The notes under the pieces are model-generated. The model saw only the letters and a list, made by a program, of their open reading frames with translations. It was not told the origin of the DNA and made no database searches. Made by a program: the position numbers and the translations under genes. Shown here one piece after another: positions 10,594 to 22,700 of a stretch of DNA of 64,000 nucleotides. The stretch lies in the NCBI GenBank assembly GCA_039519185.1, contig CM076849.1, forward strand, positions 112,597,806-112,661,805. The letters are read 5' to 3'. The stretch's first letter is position 1, and each line of letters begins with the position of its first letter. This DNA is from Astragalus membranaceus. Taxonomy: Eukaryota; Streptophyta; Magnoliopsida; Fabales; Fabaceae.

Positions 10594-11802
10594 TCATATC
10601 CATGGGGATACCTCGGTATTTATGCTTTGAATACGGGATGCTTTGGGAAATGAAGAGCAGAATTTTTTGGTAAGAAGATCGTCAGCACTCAACCGATCCT
10701 CACCAACAGAATAAGAATGCGTCGACCAATTGAAATGGTCGCTGCTCCAACCAATAGGAAATTTGGTGGACACCAATGTCTTCCCATCAGCCCCATATTT
10801 CCCTACGCGGTCCACATCCGTATCATCTACCGGTTCGACCCAATAAAAAAGTTGTTTCCAAGTTCCCCTCAACGAAACAGCATAAGCCTTGAAGATCTTG
10901 GCACCTTGTCTAGAGCGAATGCTGACATGCTCGCGACCGGACTTGTCCTCTCCACTGTTCTGATTAAGCTCGAACAAATGAAAGAAAAGAAGTGGCGACA
11001 CCGGTCTCTCCAGATGAATGCACATAAGCTCAAATGATCGAAGGAAAGCCCACGCGTTGGGATGCAATTGAGAGGGGGGCACGTCCAGCTCAGCCAGAAT
11101 GGTTTGTTGTAGAGAGGTTAAAGGAGGCCGGATGTTCATATTATTTACGGCTACATGGTACATCGTAAACTTAAGCTCTCCTGGCCAGGTTGCCACATGC
11201 TCCCCATCGCCCATACCTTCGAACCTCCACACATTTCGCCCCCCTTTCCCACGAAGTTTCTTTGCCACAGACTCAAGAATATGACCAAACCGGTACAAAG
11301 ACTCGATCTCCAGAATCTTGTCAGAAACCCAATCATAAGGGCGAACTCCTTGGTAAAGTACCTCATGGGCTCCAGAGCCAGTATTGGAGTAGCCATCATT
11401 TGAAGTCCCTGAGGCTCGACTGGTACTTGCTCGGTTTGTGCGGAGACGTTCCTGAAGCTCCTCGGAATCGCCTTGATCAGAGTCTTCCTCTGAAACGGAG
11501 CTCGACCCAAAATCGGTATCAGAGCTCTCCAAATCAACAGTACTCAAACTGTCCGCCTCTTCTCCAGATCGAGCTTCGTCAGAGGAAAGAGCCACCACAT
11601 CAATCGTGCGCTCTTCCTCCTCGGCTTCCTCAGCATCTTCAACGAGCTCGTCATCTCCATCCACCAGAGAAGAGCTTCTGACATCAAAATGATCCTCCGC
11701 CTTATCACTAGTCGGAGCAGAAGTAGAATGCTTTTGTACATCAGGCACAGCATCCACTGTTTGATCGGTCTGACCTTCATGAATTTCACCACCAGAGGCC
11801 AT
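10594..11802 (-). CDS. Antisense gene of element A, first coding block (putative gypsy-type transposon domain)
   Basis: A 402-residue frame. Residues 1-130 are acidic and serine-rich. Residues ~150-340 contain the block PPSQLHPNAWAFLRSFELMC...LFFHLFELN and a W-rich end (YWVEPVDD..., WSSDHFNWSTHSY). This matches the plant 'putative gypsy type transposon' domain (Pfam PF04195, from memory of the family) and aligns by eye with the B copy (28426-27385). The protein's role is unknown. It starts about 390 bp downstream of a - strand TATA box at 12191-12203 and is transcribed against gag-pol. The link to the second block (10459) is not clean here: an in-frame stop ends it at 10594, and no GT donor in the right phase is obvious. 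Confidence 0.75.
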   Translation of the reverse strand: MASGGEIHEGQTDQTVDAVPDVQKHSTSAPTSDKAEDHFDVRSSSLVDGDDELVEDAEEAEEEERTIDVVALSSDEARSGEEADSLSTVDLESSDTDFGSSSVSEEDSDQGDSEELQERLRTNRASTSRASGTSNDGYSNTGSGAHEVLYQGVRPYDWVSDKILEIESLYRFGHILESVAKKLRGKGGRNVWRFEGMGDGEHVATWPGELKFTMYHVAVNNMNIRPPLTSLQQTILAELDVPPSQLHPNAWAFLRSFELMCIHLERPVSPLLFFHLFELNQNSGEDKSGREHVSIRSRQGAKIFKAYAVSLRGTWKQLFYWVEPVDDTDVDRVGKYGADGKTLVSTKFPIGWSSDHFNWSTHSYSVGEDRLSADDLLTKKFCSSFPKASRIQSINTEVSPWI

Positions 11803-12190
11803 TGTCTTTGCGAAATCTTTTCGGTAAACCGTGATATCCCTACGGGTCTTTTTTATAATCGCCAGGTCGATCTACAGAAATGGGGGACGAAATGTCAAGA
11901 ATAAGCATAAAAAATGGGTTCGCAAGCAAGTCTGAACCCGACCTGACGACCCCCACTCAAATAAGCAAAATTGGGGGGATTTCAAAGCACAAAAACGGAA
12001 TAGAAGAACAGCTAAAAAACTAACCTCGAAATACTGCAGAAAGAGACCATTGCCGATCTTCTGATTGAACTCCACTTGAAAGATCACAGAACAACCGCTA
12101 AAATAATTTTACTCGAAGAGAAGCTCGACAAATCAAGACCGGTGATCAGAGAAAAGTGAGTTAATAAGCAACAAAATGAAAGACATTGAC

Positions 12191-12203
12191 CCCCTATTTA
12201 TAG
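12191..12203 (-). promoter_or_regulatory. TATA box for the antisense gene of element A
   Basis: The - strand reads CTATAAATAGGGG, a canonical plant TATA box. Just upstream on that strand are TGGGCC-type motifs (+ strand GTGGGCC at 12203-12209 and GCTGGGCCCA at 12221-12230). Element B keeps the same arrangement at 28767-28780. Confidence 0.75.
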
Positions 12204-12526
12204 TGGGCCGAAGATCATGGGCTGGGCCCAGGAAGTCGAATCAATGTGTCCAATCAAAATGCAGCAAAACGCACGCTCAAAAAAGTGATACGTCACAATC
12301 AATAGCCACCATCGTGACACGCGCCGTGTCAGAAACATTTAATGCCTGACACAGAGTACAAAGCGTTGCATCATTCACTAACTCGGCACGTTCCATGTTC
12401 GAACATTACTAGTCAAGGTCGAAATCCCTGGAAACTCCCACATGAAATATCTACCGGCAATAACAGGATCGCTTCATGCAAGATCGCTTCAGCTTATCAA
12501 GCCAAGATCGCCCCTCAGGCGACCAG

Positions 12527-12540
12527 ACTTGGGGGGCCAC
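12527..12540 (+). other. Polypurine tract of element A
   Basis: ACTTGGGGGGCCAC directly precedes the LTR start TGTTATGG. Element B has the matching CTTGGGGGGCAAC before its 3' LTR (29115-29127). This is the plus-strand primer site. Confidence 0.85.
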
Positions 12541-12929
12541 TGTTATGGTAATAAGTCTTACTGATATTTGCACCCCCCATTTAGGGCCCATTAACGATTT
12601 GGCTCATTAATAGCCCAACCAAATCAACGGCTCAGATGCCTCCTCAAGATCGATTGGCTCAGAATCATCAACACAAACACATTCAAACTCTATAAATACC
12701 TCACTCAATGCTCATTAATGGTAAGTAATTTCTCCAACCGACACATAATAACTCAAACACTGACTTGAGCTTCGGAGTGTTATTGCAGGTACAACACCGC
12801 CGCGTCAAGATCGAACAAGTCCACCATCTCAAGATCGAACAAGGCCGTCACTTGAAGATCGAACATTATATAGGATAAAACATCTACTAACTACTACGAC
12901 CTTATCATAAACCTCGTAAGTACGGAACA
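12541..12929 (+). repeat. 3' LTR of element A
   Basis: Begins TGTTATGG after the polypurine tract. TATA box CTATAAATAC is at 12690-12699. A CTGACTTGAGC..CGGAGTG..TTGCAGGTAC block (around 12762-12792) is shared with the LTR of B (19566-19596). The end is set at GTACGGAACA (12929) because it resembles the end of B (AGTACGATCA) and gives 389 bp against 392 bp. An earlier end at 12865 (GATCGAACA) cannot be excluded. Three GATCGAACA words occur near the end. Confidence 0.75.
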
Positions 12930-14084
12930 TATAGTATAAAAAAATGCTATATCTAGATACCACTCTTATATGATTTTTGATTAAGGTCGGCTTTGTGTGT
13001 CAAATCAAATCAGGGTGTCCAATGGTTTAGGACAACATCACTTTATAAACATTTATTAAAAGACTATTTATACAATGATTAAAAGGGATGGGGCTTTTAA
13101 TTTTTAATTTTAATTTCTAGGGATGTTAGGAATTAGGAATCAAGATCAATCTAGGTGCTTCTTTTAATTATTTAATTTTTTTTTATTATTCCAGATCTCT
13201 ATTTAACTTTATTAGGATCTGATATATAATGTTGAATAATATGAACATGAGATTTAGAGTTCCCGGCCACCCGGGACGTGTCAGCAGCTGCAGATTTCTT
13301 CTTATTAGCTTATTATTATAAAGATTATTAAAATTAAGTATTAAGTATTAAGTATTAACCCCTATGGCCATATGCCTTTTTCCAACTTTGTCTGAGAAAA
13401 GGGTGAAAATAGATGCCCCTGTATACCGGTTGGTTGGTACAAGACCAAGATAATTTATGTAGTGTGAATTTGGAACTATAATTGCCATGTTTTTATACAT
13501 CTAGGATTTGAGTAATTATTTGATTTCATCTCAAAATTGTAGTATTACTGTATCAACTTATTATCGAATATTATAAGTATTCCAAAATGACATTAAGTTG
13601 TTAAAATATTTATATCATAGAGAATTATATGCACCATGTGATAATCTCAAGGGTGTGGTAAATGTAATTATCTTTAATTTGTATTTGTACATGCACCATA
13701 ATATAATAGTATGACAAATTGATCATTTTATATCATAGGGCCTTGACCATATATCCCTATCTAATAGGGTGGTTGAAAATAATGTTGGTCTAATTGAGAC
13801 ACTAAGTTATATGGCGTAGGGATTTCGAAGTCTTTGAATTTATTAGGTGTCTTTCATTGCTAATTTAGGAATATAAATAAAATACCTAAATGTGTTAGGA
13901 AAATGTGACCAGCTAGAAATGAAACATGAATAATTGACAACGAGAAGCCATCAAAGTTTCTGGCCAGCTTGGTATAGTACCTATATGATCCCACCTAAAG
14001 TTTGAATTTATACGTTTTGAACAATTATTTCATGTTCATTGAGAGAGACATTAGGTGAAGCATAATCATTCAATGCTTTCTATA
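12930..14084. other. AT-rich DNA, nothing recognised
   Basis: About 1.15 kb of AT-rich single-copy-looking sequence between element A and the LINE. No open frame above background, RNA gene or repeat was recognised. It may be host intergenic DNA. Confidence 0.6.
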
Positions 14085-15070
14085 TTTTTTTTTTGATAAG
14101 CAAAGAAATTTCATTAAAGGAGGGCACTAGGAGTGCCTCAATCCATGTACAGTTAATGGAGCGAATTCAAGCAAATAAGTGGATTAACACTCCATACATC
14201 AAAATCAACCGAAATTTGAGCTCCCAATCTATTAGCTACCCATCCCCACAATAGTCCTTTTACGTGATTTAGCATTTGATCGTCATTTGGTATTCCTCCT
14301 CTAAATACCACCCGATTACGATTCACCCAAATCACCCATACTACCGCCACCCACACCAAAAATCTGACTCTTCTATCTTTCTTTCCTCCAATGACAATTT
14401 TGTGCTTTTGTAAATGATCCCAAACATCACTGTATTCTGATATCCTCAATCCCATCCATTCGAATGTCCTCCTCCATAACTTCTCCGAGACACCACATTC
14501 AAAGAAGAGATGCGTAGAATCTTCATCGCACCGGAAGCAGAAAACGCAGCAAGGGCTGGGATGAAAAACGCAGACCCCCCTCTGCTGCAGTAGCAGTCTT
14601 GTTGGCAGTCGATCGAGCAAAAGACACCAACCGTGTACTAGGAACTTTGACGTGGCAGCAGTTAACCAGTATTTTCTCATTAACCTTCGCTGTTCCTCCT
14701 CCAAATTACTATCCTCGCTGCCCATTAAGAGTCCGTTATACGCAGACTTAACAGAATAATTCTGGTCTGCAGCAATTATCCATCGCCACTGGTCTTCAAC
14801 TGCAGCGTATGTACTGATCGGCCTCAACATTTCCATCAACAATTCAGCATCTTCTCCTTCTCCTCCGATGACAGCTCTCTATTCCAATTTAGTTTCCAGC
14901 GCCAATTCTCCCCAATTAATTCACCGAAAGCTTCTACTGTATCGTGTTTCATATCGGACAGACTATATCAATGAGGGTGCAAGTCTAATAGCTTCCATGG
15001 ACAGCACCATTTATCATGCCAGAACTTTGCTTTCTTGCCGTTTCCCAGCTTCAATAATGGACTATTGTAA
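14085..15070 (-). pseudogene. 5'-truncated LINE (non-LTR retrotransposon), RT C-terminal and zinc-binding region
   Basis: On the - strand the block reads toward a poly(A) tail, seen as a T10 run at 14085-14094. The 14842-14153 frame (229 aa) carries the reverse-transcriptase zinc-binding domain of plant L1-type LINEs: W..LP...L..RG, CCFCF/CVFCFRCDEDSTHLFFEC and WVIWVNRNRVVF. The upstream part (about 15065-14845) encodes LGNGKKAKFWHDKWC...YSLS, the usual block just before that domain, broken by a stop and a frameshift near 14845. The RT core and endonuclease are absent, consistent with 5' truncation on integration. No target duplication was identified. Confidence 0.85.
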
Positions 15071-15351
15071 CATATGACTTGTTGATAATGACATGGTTTG
15101 CATTCTAAACTTATGACTTCTTTGTCAACAAGTCATATGTTATACAGCGTGAATGGTAATCGGGTTTGATTGTCCTTTGATCGTCCTTTTACGATTCACC
15201 CAAGAAGATCCATGGACAGCACCATTTATCAACAAGTCATATGTTATACAGCGTGAATTTGTTACACAAATGGATTTTTGAGGCTATTATAACATATGAC
15301 TTGTTGATAATGACATGGTTTGCATTCTAAACTTATGACTTCTTTGTCACT
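15064..15351. repeat. Scrambled duplication patch next to the LINE and the target of element C
   Basis: A ~60-bp segment (AACATATGACTTGTTGATAA onward) occurs at about 15067 and again at about 15294. An inverted CAACAAGTCATATGTTATAC occurs at 15128 and 15231. A LINE-derived TCCATGGACAGCACCATTTA from 14994 is repeated at 15209. The piece reading CGTCCTTTTACGATTCACCC (15182-15201) seems to be composed of words found at about 14252-14329 of the LINE. The pattern suggests repair with template switching. Confidence 0.7.
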
Positions 15352-15356
15352 CTTTT

Positions 15357-15475
15357 TCTTAGAATGTGGATTGGGCCTAACTCAACCCCACAAAACCGGC
15401 TTGTAAGGTGAGGGATGCCTCCCACTTATAAACTCTTTTATAGGCCATATCACATCCGATGTGGGACTCTTAACA
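15357..15475 (-). repeat. 3' LTR of element C
   Basis: 119 bp, apparently identical to 31190-31308. It is preceded on the - strand by a polypurine tract (GTGAGGGGGGTG, 15476-15487). On the - strand it begins TGTTAAGAGTCCCACATC, a word common in short-LTR plant elements. Confidence 0.92.
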
Positions 15476-15887
15476 CACCCCCCTCACGCCCAGGACTGGA
15501 CAACTGGAGCGTGACCCGAGTGGCCCGATAGCGGGTGGCCCAGCGGATCTTGGATTGGCTTTGATACCATGTCCGATTCCATGGATCAATGGAATCGGTT
15601 CACATTCAGTTGCAGACAATGAAGATAAAGTGGGTTTCATTTCTGGAAAAGAGAGTTGATACAAAAATGTGAACTGAGAATTACAAAACAATTGAAAGAC
15701 CATATATACACTGACTTCAACCTGTAACTAACCAACTTAAATCTAACTAACCTAACAGCATTCAGTTAGTCTCTAACTGGTTCACTAACAGCCAATTTAA
15801 CTTATTACAAAACAGTAAAACTAGTTGTAAATACAGGTTACCATAGTAAATAAAATGTTGACCAATATTTGACTTTGATACTCCCCC

Positions 15888-18800
15888 TCAAGTTGGGAGA
15901 TAGATGTTCTTGAGACCCAACTTGGCAACTAAGTCTCTGAATTTGACTTTGGGGAGAGCTTTGGTTAACAAGTCAGCAAGTTGTTGAGCAGTTCCAACAT
16001 GTATCAGCTTCAAGAACTTTGACTGCACATGCTCTCGGATAAAATGACAGTCTATGTCGATGTGTTTGGTCCTCTCGTGGCTCATTGGATTCTCTGCAAG
16101 CTGAATTGCAGATTTACTGTCACTTAGCACCATAGTGGAGGTAATGTTGACCCCAAAAGCTCTTAAAAGCTGCTTAAGCCATAAAAGTTCAGTAGTAACA
16201 GCAGCAATAGCTCTGTACTCTGCTTCTGCAGAGGAACGAGCCACGGTGGCCTGCTTTTTGGACCTCCAAGTGATCAAGGAATCACCCAAATACACACAGA
16301 ACCCGGAGGTGGACTTTCTACTGACTTGGCAACTTCCCCAGTCAGCATCCACGTAAGCTGTAAGGTTCAATGAAGACTTGGCAGGAAAGAAAACACCAAG
16401 GCCTGGAGTTGCCTTCAGATACTATAATAGTGAGTATGCAGCTTGTAGGTGACATGTTCTAGGCTTGGCCATGAATTGGCTAAGTTTATTGACAGTGAAG
16501 GTGATATCAGGACGAGAAATGGTGAGGTAAATGAGCCTGCCAATCAACCTTCTGTACTGTGAAATGTCTTCAAGGGGCTCTCCATCTATGTCGTTCAGTT
16601 TCAGGCCAGAATCCATGGGGGTGTCTGCTGGCTTAGCAGAGGTATGCCCTGTATCTGATAACAATTGCAGAGTGTATTTTCGCTGGCACAAGTGGATACC
16701 AGCTTTAGAACGAGCTATTTCTAAGCCCAGAAAATATTTTAAGTCACCACTGATTTTCAACTTGAAGTGTAGCTCAAGGGAGGTCTGAACCTTTTGTACA
16801 AGGGCAAGGTTGGGGCCAGCAATAACTATATCATCTACATACACAAGCAGGGCTACAAAATCTGCACCAGACCCTTTTGTAAAGAGTGAATGGTCAGCTG
16901 AGCTCTTTTGAAACCCCAAGGTGATGATGATTGAGCTGAATTTTTCAAACCATTGCCGGGAAGCCTGTCTAAGCCCATATAGAGATTTGTTCAACCTACA
17001 AACCTTATTCTCCCCCTCACTAGGATATCCAAGAGGTAACTTCATGTATACCTCTTCATGGAGCTCCCCATTTAGAAAAGCATTATTGATGTCTAATTGG
17101 AGGAGATGCCAATCTAGTTGAGCAGCTAAGGAAAGAAGGATCCTCACAGAAGTGAGCTTAGCTACTGGAGAGAAAGTATCAGAAAAATCAATGCCTGCTT
17201 GTTGGGTGAATCCTTGGGCCACCAACCTAGCTTTGCACCTCTCCAAGGTACCATCAGCATTATATTTTGCCTTATACACCCACTTGCAACCAACGGCTCT
17301 CTTATTTGCAGGGAGAGGGACAACGGACCAAGTATCATTGGCCTCTAAGGCAGCTAGTTCCTCTGCCATGGCAAGTTGCCATTCAGGGTATTTGATTGCT
17401 TGGTGGTAATGTTGTGGCTCGAAAACAGATGAAACGTTTAAGACAAAGGTTTTATATGGAATGGAGAGGTTATCATAGGTCAGGTGAGGTTGGAGAGGAT
17501 ACGCAACAGAGTTGTATTCATAGTTTTGAAGTTGAGTAGGTGGTCTTGAAGCCCTAGAGGAACGTCTAAGAGTAGGAGGGGGTGGAGTGATAGCTACTGG
17601 TGGTATAGGATCAGTTTGTGATGGAGGAACAGGGACAGGAATGTCTGGCATGTCTGGTGGAATTTCTGGTATGGCTAGAGGGATAACAGATGTGTCTTGG
17701 GAGTCTTTGGTATTCATAGCAGATGGAAGAGGACTGTGAGAGGTGGGAATAAGAGCTGGTGGGAACAGGGCATCTATATTGGAGGTGGGATGCACATTGT
17801 GATAAGGAAAAGTAGTTTCGTGAAACACTACATCCCTACAGATGATAAATTTGTTGGTTTGTGGATCAAATAATTTGTATCCTTTGACACCTAGAGGATA
17901 TCCTAAGAAAATGCATGGAATGGCTCTAGGGGAAAATTTGTGTCTTAGGGATGGGATAGTGGAGGCAAAAGCCAAGCAACCAAATACTCTCAAGGCATTG
18001 TAGTCAGGTGTTGTACCATATAGCAGCTCAAAAGGAGACTTACCTTTGAGATTGTGTGAGGGTGTCCTGTTGATGATGTGAGTTGCTGTTGCAATGCATT
18101 CACCCCAAAACTTTACTGGAATTCTGGATTGAAGCAAAAGTGCCCGAGCAACATTAAGCAAATGTTGGTGCTTCCTCTCCACCACAGAGTTCTGTTGTGG
18201 CTTGTGGGGGCAAGAGAGTTGGTGGAGAGATCCTTCCTCTTGCAGAAACTTGTGTAGGCCCAACTCAGGAGCATTGTCACTGCGAAGAACTTTGATTGTC
18301 TTGGCAAATTGAGTCTTCACATACTTGAAGAAACACACAAGCAGGTGAGGGGCTTCGGATTTATGCTTCATAAGATGTACCCAGGTGAACCTCGTGGAGT
18401 CATCAACTAGAGTCAAGAAGTATTGCTTGCCATCATAGGTAGGGTTATGGAAAGGTCCCCAAACGTCACAATGCACCAAATCAAAAAGAGAATCAGAAAA
18501 ATGATTATTACAATTAAAAGGCAGCCGATGCATTTTTGATAATGGGCATACAGTACAATGTTGAGTATTACATGAATATTTGGCATTGAGAGATAAAGAA
18601 GGAAACAACAATTTCAAAACACTGTCAGACAAATGTCCTAACCTAGTGTGCCAAAGATGCACATTATCAATAGAGGCAGTATTACAAACGGTGGCAGACA
18701 AACTAGGAGAAACATTATTACATGGAGTAGGAACACTATTACAACAAGAATTGTAAAAATAGAGGCCATGTTCAAAGCTACTCTTGCCAATCACCCGTTG

Positions 18801-18956
18801 TTGGTTGCTGTCCTGGATTGAGAACACATTGTCAAAGAGTGAAATGTGGTAATCAGGATCAAGATGCAACCAACCAACAGAGATAATATTCACACTAAAC
18901 TTAGGAATGCATATTACATTTTTAAGAACTAGTGTAGAATGAACAGTTACTGTGCC
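15888..18956 (-). pseudogene. Pol of element C: integrase, reverse transcriptase, RNase H
   Basis: Continues the gag-protease frame of 31014-29845 after the E/B insertion. Domains in order: the integrase zinc region (HLWHTRLGHLS..CNTQHCTVC), the catalytic core (D in HCDVWGPF, D in LRSDNAPE, E in NSVVERKHQ), a proline-rich linker, RT with YVDDIVIAG, and RNase H (VDADWGSCQVSRKSTSGF, SSAEAEYRA, HIDIDCHFIREHV). The frame stays open from the insertion to 16425 and is then cut by a single TAG (16422-16424) just before RNase H. It resumes in the same frame to the normal stop at 15888. The element otherwise looks well preserved. Confidence 0.93.
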
Positions 18957-19274
18957 TGTAACAGCCCAGGTCCACCGCAGCGGCCACCCCGGTCCCACTG
19001 TTACCTCACGGTCTTTTCTACCCCCCTTGTAGAATTTTTGCCTTCCGTGGGAATCGAACCTTGCACCTGAGGCATAAGTGCAAGTTAAACCCCCTTCCCA
19101 CTACCAATTGAGCGCGCGCTCAATTGGTAGTGGGAAGGGGGTTTAACTTGCACTTATGCCTCAGGTGCAAGCTTCGATTCCCACGGAAGGCAAAAATTCT
19201 ACAAGAGGGGTAGAGAAGATCATGAGGTAACAGTGGGACCGGGGTGGCCGCTGCGGTGGACCTGGGCTGTACCA
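18957..19274. repeat. Left 318-bp palindromic unit of element E
   Basis: Arms 18957-19115 and 19116-19274 are inverted copies with a few mismatches, centred on GCGCGC near 19115. Read outward from the centre, each arm shows tRNA-like Pol III boxes: GCTCAATTGGTAGTGGG (A-box-like), and GGTTCGATTCCC in the left arm or GCTTCGATTCCC in the right. The right unit repeats the same arm-to-arm mismatches. The outer end here is GTACCA rather than TTACA. Confidence 0.85.
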
Positions 19275-19295
19275 TAAAAAGGCGCCTTTTTATGT

Positions 19296-19687
19296 TGTTC
19301 TGGAGTGGCCCAATAGGCCCAACGAGACAGTCTAGCGCAGCCTACAGCAAGGGGGTGCTGCGCGCAGCAGCCAGGTGCAACCTGGGCCAGCGGCCCACTC
19401 GACCAAGGCCGGCCCAACGCGGCCCATCATCTACCTTGCTCCGCAAGATGCGGCCGATCCCGTAAATTGCGCAACGGCTAGAACGCCAGTCTTATATATA
19501 CCACACCAGCATGTGGCTTCAGGTATGTTTTACTCACCTTGTGACCCTGCCCGTTGAAGCACCTCTGACTTGAGCGTTGGAGTGCCTTTGCAGGTACCAC
19601 CCGCGTGCGGCTTACAACTCGGTCCCTCATCACAGCGACCGATCAACGTTTCCAACAACAACCCATCGTATTGATCAAGTACGATCA
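19296..19687 (+). repeat. 5' LTR of element B
   Basis: Starts TGTTCTGGAG and ends GTACGATCA. TATA box CTTATATATA at 19491-19500. It appears identical to 29128-29519. Confidence 0.95.
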
Positions 19688-19689
19688 AT

Positions 19690-19706
19690 TGGCGACCACA
19701 GTGGGA
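19690..19706 (+). promoter_or_regulatory. Primer binding site of element B
   Basis: TGGCGACCACAGTGGGA lies two bases after the 5' LTR. Its TGG start and form match the site of element D (TGGCGACTTCACTGGGGA). Ogre elements are reported to use tRNA-Arg; the tRNA here was not checked. Confidence 0.75.
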
Positions 19707-19733
19707 GGCCCGAGCGCTATTCCACATCAAATC

Positions 19734-22700
19734 ATGCCGCCGCGTCAGATACGTACTTCTTCCAGGCTCAACACCTCTGGGCAGCACCGACCTCAACGGA
19801 CCCCAGAGGGCATGCCTGAGACCGTTCATGAATCACAAGATGAGCCTCGCCAAGAACCCTCAGTACAGGGCGGTCGCGGGCCAGTTACCCAACCAGCCCC
19901 GCAACTACCGGCCGAGCTGGCCGAAGCAGGAATTCCAGAAGCGTTGCCAGAGCACGTAACCCAAGCGCTCATACAAATTCTGGAGCAAAAGAATCAAGTG
20001 ATCGCTGATCGAGACGAACTGATCGAACGTTATGAGAGAGGTTCGATCTCAATCCGCCCGCGAGCGGACAGCGGTCACCAAGGCCAACCATCCCGGCCCC
20101 ATCGTTCACCACCACGAAGAGAAGCTCCTCCTCGTCGTGGCGTATCCCGACGCAATCCTCCAAGAAGGGCGATCGTTCACAGGTCGCCTCCTCGTCGAAG
20201 AAGTCGCCATCATCGCTCCCCCGGAGAAGATTACGACTACGCTGACTCAAGCTACCGACCAGAGTCAGAAGGGTCGCCAACAAGATACTCGTCCAACGAG
20301 TCCTCAGGATCCCGCCGATCAAGAAGCAGGTCGTGGGACTCGTATGAGGAGTTCGACGACTACAGCAACGGGGAGATTAGAGATGTCTCCCATGCCATCA
20401 GCCGACCGAGAAGGAACAATTCGGAGCGGCCTAGAAGACGGTCGTCGCCACGTGCTCCACAATACCATGGACGCCCTCCAATTGCTGATAGACTCCTTGG
20501 TCAACCGGTCGGCCTTTACGGTTTGCCCGTCGACCAAGCTTATGCCGCCATGCAGCCTTACGGGCAGAATCCCATCCCGACCGGACAGGGGCCTTTCACC
20601 AGCGAGATTAGGCGCTATCGCATCCCAAGGGACCTGAGGAAGCCCCCAAACCTGAACAAGTTCAACGGTCGCGGGGATCCAGACAAACATCTGATGTACT
20701 TCAACAATTACTGTAGCTACAGGGAGCTGGGACGAACGATGAAGTGCAGACTCTTCCCTCAGTCGCTCGAAGGTCGGGCGCTAGAATGGTGGGAATCTCT
20801 GCGTCCCAACTCAGTCGCTTCTTGGGAAGGTCTTGTGGCAATGTTCTTGGCCAATTACACAGCCAACCGTTGTCAATATCGTTACGAAGAGCACTTGGAT
20901 TCGGTCGTCCAAGGAGAAAATGAATCATTGAGGGAGTTTATCGACCGGTTCATGACAGAGGCCGATACAGTCCGCAACCTGTCAGATACGGACAAGCTGA
21001 AGTACCTCAAGCGTGGTATAAGAAAGAGCCACAGATTCGCTGAAGAGTTTTCTCTGAACCGCTACTACGACCTCGGCCTGTTCCTCAGAAGGGCCAACGA
21101 CCATATGGGCTATGAGGAGCAATTAGCGGCCGACAAGGGCGCCCGCGCGCGTCCCAAGGAAGATGCTGGCAGGTCGGTCAAGGGGCAGGACCGTGACAGT
21201 AAGCCCGAATACCGGCCCAAGAGGTACGAGCAGCGTACAAAATTAAACACTCCGATCGCGCAGATCTTTACGGAGTGCCAGAACAATGAATTCACTGGTG
21301 TGAGGCGACCTGATCCTTTAGTATTGAAGAAAGGAGGTCGGCCTACAAAGAAATACTGCAGATATCACAAGAGCAAGGGGCATGACACCAATGACTGCAT
21401 GGCCCTAAAAGATGACATAGAAGACCTCATACAGAAGGGCAAGTTGAGGCAGTATGTCAAAGATGATGGTAACGATCGCCCTGATCAAAGAGCCGTTGGC
21501 CAACCCGCCAATGACAAAGGTAAGGCGATCGTTAACTCAACGATCGAGCAAGCGCGTAACAGTTCAGAGGAAGAGCGCGACCCCAGACAATCAAAGGGCC
21601 GCAACGTAGCCATGGTCATCCATGGAGGTAATCCGTTGGACATCAGAGAGTCCAACAAGGCGATGAAGAGGAAGTGGAACGAACTCATGATGGTCGGTTC
21701 AACTTCAACCCCACGGCCGGCCTCGAATAGGCCTCCCATTTCCTTTGGGGACGAAGACTTGCTTGATGGAAAAGTTAACAATTATGTACCCTTGGTAGTA
21801 TCGGCCGTAATGGCCAACACTGAGGTTAGAAGAATACTGGTCGACCAGGGGAGCTCGGCCGACATCATGTTCGAAGAATTGATTGACAAGTTGAATGTGG
21901 ATAGGAGCGAGATTATTCCCCAAGCAGTACCCACTCCACTGACCGGGTTCAATGGGTCGACCACCTACCCATTGGGGACGATAGAGTTACTCGTCACTTT
22001 TGGAGATGACACGAGCGGCAGCACGTCGTACAGGACGGTCAGAACGACGTTCTTAGTTCTGCCAATCAGATCGTGTTACCACTGCATCATTGGCCGCCCA
22101 ACTCTGGGGAAATTGGAGGCCGTAGCCTCAACTGTACATCTGAAGATGAAGTTTTACAGTAAAAACGACCAAGTGGTGACAATGATGGCCGACATGGAGG
22201 CGGCTATGAGGAGCCATTTCCTCTATCAAGAAATTTGTGACATGGAGGTGACGAATGCTAAACCTCAGAATCTTGGAGAAGGGCATCAGGTCAATGTGGC
22301 CGACCTGGATGCTCGATACGACCCTGACAGCGACCCTGAGGACGACGACGATGATTTAGCCCGCGAGCTAAAGAATAGACTCAAGAGGCCTGAGCCCCAC
22401 GGAGAATTGATCGATATTCAGTTAATGGACGACCCAACTAAAACAGTTAAGTTGGGGAGCGACCTACCTGAAGAAGACAAGCAAGAGCTCATCACCTGTC
22501 TCAGGGATTACGCGGACCTTTTTGCATGGCAGGCATCAGACATGCCCGGTATCCCAATTGAAATTGCCTGCCACCAACTGTCCGTTGATGAGACAGCAAG
22601 GCCGGTCGCACAAAGGAGGCAAACTCAGAGTGAAGAGAAAGCACTGGCGGCCGCCCAGGCAGTTGACGACCTCATCAAGGCCAATTTCATTGAGGAGATC

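Larger units (their letters stand above)
1..12929 (+). mobile_element. Element A: decayed Tat-type Ty3/gypsy retrotransposon, 5' end outside window
   Basis: Going rightward the element shows gag remnants, protease, the start of RT, RNase H, integrase, a long 3' region with two antisense reading frames, a polypurine tract and a 3' LTR. The order protease-RT-RNase H-integrase marks Ty3/gypsy. The second, archaeal-type RNase H after the connection domain marks the Tat lineage. Element B (19296-29519) has the same architecture and about 60-70% similar protein blocks by eye. A is disabled by a deletion of the RT core, stop codons, frameshifts and two solo-LTR insertions (3577-5586 and 6319-9099). 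The left LTR is not in the window, so no target duplication can be tested. Confidence 0.9.

Noticed and set aside
19116..19200. Possible functional tRNA gene in the palindrome
   Set aside because: A- and B-box-like words are present, but no acceptor stem or cloverleaf can be drawn. It is better seen as a tRNA-derived relic.
19969..20637. Second frame and antisense frame over the gag of element B
   Set aside because: Shadows of the GC-rich, RS-repeat part of gag. The polyprotein frame holds the known domains.
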